Positions 5,069 to 6,543 of a stretch of DNA of 6,543 nt are shown here, piece after piece. The DNA comes from JAAEQG01 sp043803085. Lineage in GTDB: Bacteria > Planctomycetota > Phycisphaerae > UBA1845. Each line of letters begins with the position of its first letter. The stretch's first letter is position 1. The DNA lies in NCBI GenBank assembly GCA_043803085.1, contig JAZDKM010000297.1:1-6543 (forward strand), given 5' to 3'. Below the pieces are notes generated by a model that searched no databases, was not told the DNA's origin, and saw nothing but the letters and a program-made list of their open reading frames with translations. A program made the position numbers and the translations under genes.

Positions 5069-5244
5069 GTCCGTTTCCTCCGTTGGGGACTACACTACCC
5101 AGCACGACGGAAAACTCCATTTCCGACTGAAGCAACACACTTCCTCGGTCAAATCACCGACTGAACTGGACTGTGTTTCCCGCCGGGCCTGCGTGACTTC
5201 CGCAATCTCGTAACGCAGAGAGAAAAACATTATCAAGTGTTCTA

Positions 5245-5273
5245 TTGACCGGCCAGGAAGCTCGTGCTAAGCT
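5245..5273 (+). promoter_or_regulatory. Strong predicted promoter for the UPF0175/PIN operon
   Basis: TTGACC (5245-5250, 5 of 6) is followed after exactly 17 bases by TAAGCT (5268-5273), with TG one base ahead of the -10 (extended -10). Transcription would start near 5280, about 29 bases before the ATG at 5309. Confidence 0.6.
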
Positions 5274-5277
5274 TCCT
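5255..5277. promoter_or_regulatory. Palindrome over the -10 box: probable autoregulatory operator
   Basis: AGGAAGCT (5255-5262) and AGCTTCCT (5270-5277) are a perfect 8-base inverted repeat with a 7-base centre. The right arm covers most of the -10 box and the left arm lies in the promoter spacer. A dimeric antitoxin bound here would block RNA polymerase. There is no T-run, so it is not a terminator. Confidence 0.5.
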
Positions 5278-5308
5278 TCAGGCTGATGTTGCTTTGCACG
5301 GAGCGTGC

Positions 5309-5584
5309 ATGCAGGTGACCTTTCACATCCCGGATTCGCTCGACGAGGAGTTGAAGGCGGCCTTTGATCCGCCCCTGGCTGAGGCTGCGCGCGATGCGTT
5401 TGTCGTGGAGGGTTATCGCAGCGGCAAGCTCAGTCTCGGCGAGGTGGCCCTCATTTTGGCGTTTGAGACGCGCGTCGAGGCCCAGGCTTGGCTGGCCCAA
5501 CGCCACGTGCCCCTCAACTACGATCTCCCGGCCCTCCAGGCCGACCGCCGGACCCTGGGCGAACTCTTCCACGTGAAGCTCTGA
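5309..5584 (+). CDS. UPF0175-family antitoxin
   Basis: The protein has 91 residues. The frame is open from 5264, but the ATG at 5309 has GGAG (5300-5303) 5 bases upstream and gives the family-like opening QVTFHIPDSL. The diagnostic part is the core EAARDAFVVEGYRSGKLSLGEVALIL (about 25-50), then RVEAQAWLAQRHVPLNYD (55-72). This is the small helix-turn-helix of UPF0175, with the conserved 'helix-Tyr-x-x-Gly-Lys-x-Ser-x-Gly-x-x-A' pattern and the closing His-x-Pro-x-x-Tyr. Such proteins are typically paired with DUF3368 PIN toxins and are thought to bind both the toxin and their own promoter. The stop TGA overlaps the toxin ATG by one base. The promoter and palindrome just upstream fit autoregulation. 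The family call is good; binding to the operator is inferred. Confidence 0.85.
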   Translation: MQVTFHIPDSLDEELKAAFDPPLAEAARDAFVVEGYRSGKLSLGEVALILAFETRVEAQAWLAQRHVPLNYDLPALQADRRTLGELFHVKL

Positions 5585-6072
5585 TGCTCGTCGTATCGGA
5601 CGCCACGCCGCTGAACATCCTCATCCGAACCCAGCTCATCCACGTGTTGCCCGAACTCTATCAAACGGTGGCCATCCCGCCCGCCGTGGAACGCGAACTC
5701 TCCCATCCGCACACGCCCCAGGTGGTTCGGGATTGGCTTGCCTACCGGCCGGCCTGGCTCGAGACACGCACTCCCGCGTACGTGGACGAGCGCGTCGCCC
5801 GGCACGCTGGCGAGCGAGAGGCGATCTGTCTTGCCCTTGAAATCAAGGCTGACGTCCTCCTGGTGGACGACCTGAAGGCCCGAGCCACCGCCGAACGTCT
5901 GGGGCTCAAGGTCGCCGGGACCCTCGGCGTTCTCGAACTTGCCGCCGAGAAAGGGATCATTGACTTAAAGGAGTCCCTGCGGTGTTTATGTGTCACAGAC
6001 TTCTTTCTCTCCGATCACTTGATCCAAGCTGCCTTGGACCGCGACGCTCAAAGGCACCAAACGCACCGGTAG
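5584..6072 (+). CDS. PIN-domain RNase toxin, DUF3368 family
   Basis: The protein has 162 residues and is full length for DUF3368. PIN domains are magnesium-dependent ribonucleases with a cluster of acidic residues. Here these are D6 (SDATPL), E38 (PAVERELS), E79 (AGEREAICLA) and D95-D96 (LLVDDLKAR). The ending GTLGVLELAAEKG followed by DFFLSDHLIQAAL is the standard DUF3368 tail. The start ATG overlaps the antitoxin stop (TGATG) and has no clear Shine-Dalgarno of its own, so translation is probably coupled to the antitoxin. It would cleave RNA when free of UPF0175; the target cannot be read from the sequence. It ends at TAG (6070-6072), and the bases after it do not continue as protein. TAG thus works as a true stop here, which bears on the recQ question. 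Confidence 0.9.
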   Translation: MLVVSDATPLNILIRTQLIHVLPELYQTVAIPPAVERELSHPHTPQVVRDWLAYRPAWLETRTPAYVDERVARHAGEREAICLALEIKADVLLVDDLKARATAERLGLKVAGTLGVLELAAEKGIIDLKESLRCLCVTDFFLSDHLIQAALDRDAQRHQTHR

Positions 6073-6104
6073 CCGCACCGCGAGCAATCCCCACCAGCGG
6101 GCAA

Positions 6105-6133
6105 GTGGCAGGCGGCATGCCACCCTGCCGCAC
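6105..6133. repeat. Competing inverted repeats after the PIN toxin gene
   Basis: Three pairings compete: GTGGCA (6105-6110) with TGCCAC (6118-6123), GGCAGG (6107-6112) with CCTGCC (6124-6129), and GCGGCA (6112-6117) with TGCCGC (6126-6131). No T-run follows. It may be a factor-dependent end or a mRNA-stabilising stem, or only GC-rich chance. Confidence 0.35.
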
Positions 6134-6211
6134 CTGTCACCCCGTCAATAATCAGCGATGTCCCCTGTTCATCCACCTGACAAAGGGCCTCTGACAGGAT
6201 GTTCCTGTAGC

Positions 6212-6457
6212 ATGAAGCACGGCCAACGCTCATTTACATGGGAAGCCTACGAGATCAAGATCGCCGTCGCCATGGACTTTGAGAGCCCGGAGTACACGGA
6301 TACGTTTTCCGTCTCTATCTTCGTCAATGGCACTCCAGTTCAAACGTCCCATCACTTCCACCATGCCGACTCGTCGGCCTTTGGTGTCCAAGTGGAAGCC
6401 GCAACTATTGAGTTTCGCAAAAGTAATGTAAGGAAAACGCCGATCTATGGTGCATGA
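6212..6457 (+). CDS. Hypothetical 81-residue protein
   Basis: The open frame begins at 6158, but the first part is unprotein-like. From ATG at 6212 the sequence reads well: MKHGQRSFTWEAYEIKIAVAM, DTFSVSIFVNGTPVQTSHHF and FGVQVEAATIEFRKSNV. The alternating hydrophobic residues suggest a small beta-rich fold, and there is a His cluster, HHFHHAD, in the middle (about 48-54). I do not recognise the family. There is no signal peptide or membrane segment. The Shine-Dalgarno is poor (AGGA 12 bases upstream). Its TGA overlaps the ATG of the next gene (ATGA, 6454-6457), as in translationally coupled pairs. A palindrome ACAGGA-TGT-TCCTGT (6194-6208) lies just before the start. Codon ends are less GC-rich than in recQ, which suggests a foreign origin. 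Confidence 0.55.
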   Translation: MKHGQRSFTWEAYEIKIAVAMDFESPEYTDTFSVSIFVNGTPVQTSHHFHHADSSAFGVQVEAATIEFRKSNVRKTPIYGA

Positions 6458-6543
6458 GACCACACGGATCTGCCAAGACACTGGAGCAGCGACGGCTGCG
6501 GGCGGTCGCACTGTTGGAAGCCGGCCTGACCATGGAAGAGGTG
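6454..6543 (+). CDS. Start of an IS630-like transposase or related helix-turn-helix protein (cut by window end)
   Basis: Thirty codons are open from ATG 6454 to the window end. The opening MRPHGSAKTLEQRRLRAVAL, then LEAGLTMEEV, is characteristic of the N-terminal winged-helix region of IS630-family transposases ('M-R-P-x-G-S...LE-x-R-R-x-R-A-x-x-L'), in which the next residues form the recognition helix. Orphan helix-turn-helix proteins with the same start also exist, so the DDE catalytic part cannot be assumed. The ATG overlaps the stop of the upstream small gene by four bases (ATGA). No strong Shine-Dalgarno is seen. Confidence 0.6.
   Translation, partial: MRPHGSAKTLEQRRLRAVALLEAGLTMEEV

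Noticed and set aside
4560..5138. A 192-codon - strand frame over the repeats and transposase remnant
   Set aside because: It is built from the repeat units, crosses the transposase fragment in another frame and has no recognisable domain or Shine-Dalgarno.
5162..5181. TGAACTGGACTG...TTTCCC, similar to the ends of some IS3 elements
   Set aside because: It points away from the transposase fragment, no matching partner end is seen, and the match is loose.

Overview
The window is high-GC bacterial DNA (most codons end in G or C in the clear genes) with Shine-Dalgarno-led genes. My best guess at the host is a planctomycete-like or similar environmental bacterium. This rests on the lipoprotein style, the mix of MNT/HEPN and UPF0175/PIN toxin-antitoxin modules, and the IS630-like transposase start; no marker gene here settles the taxonomy. 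The layout suggests a housekeeping DNA-repair gene (recQ) next to an accessory patch of toxin-antitoxin genes, dispersed repeats and transposase debris.

Left part (1-1329): the C-terminal end of a GNAT acetyltransferase on the + strand meets a convergent gene for a small secreted lipoprotein on the - strand (206-715). About 600 gene-free bases follow. They hold a probable promoter for the lipoprotein gene and two + strand terminator-like hairpins, the second with an unusually long two-part stem and nine T residues.

Centre (1330-3607): a RecQ helicase has all its motor motifs and the zinc/RQC region, then an in-frame TAG at 2821-2823. The same frame stays open beyond the TAG and encodes a good HRDC domain up to a TGA at 3265-3267. 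The gene is therefore either a nonsense-interrupted pseudogene or natural truncation, a readthrough case, or a sequencing error. Convergent to it is a short - strand reading frame with an excellent ribosome binding site and a signal-like N-terminus. Its likely C-terminal part sits in another frame, with a stop directly abutting the recQ stop.

Accessory part (3700-6543): an MntA/HepT-type module (nucleotidyltransferase antitoxin plus HEPN RNase toxin, 11-base overlap) has its own promoter. It is bracketed by direct repeats: a 97-base repeat on the left, re-found at about 93% identity on the right next to a 61-base tandem copy, plus a 26-base repeat on each side. Next come a truncated IS3-type orfA fused to a short repeat of the GGGGACAGTCACC type, and a second toxin-antitoxin module (UPF0175 antitoxin, DUF3368 PIN-domain toxin, 1-base overlap). 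The second module has a near-ideal promoter and a palindrome over its -10 box that looks like an autoregulatory operator. The window ends with an unrecognised 81-residue gene whose stop overlaps (ATGA) the start of an IS630-like transposase or helix-turn-helix protein cut by the window edge.

I see no CRISPR array, tRNA or rRNA. The most notable points are the split recQ and the repeat-bracketed MNT/HEPN cassette. I do not see a clearly new multi-gene system.
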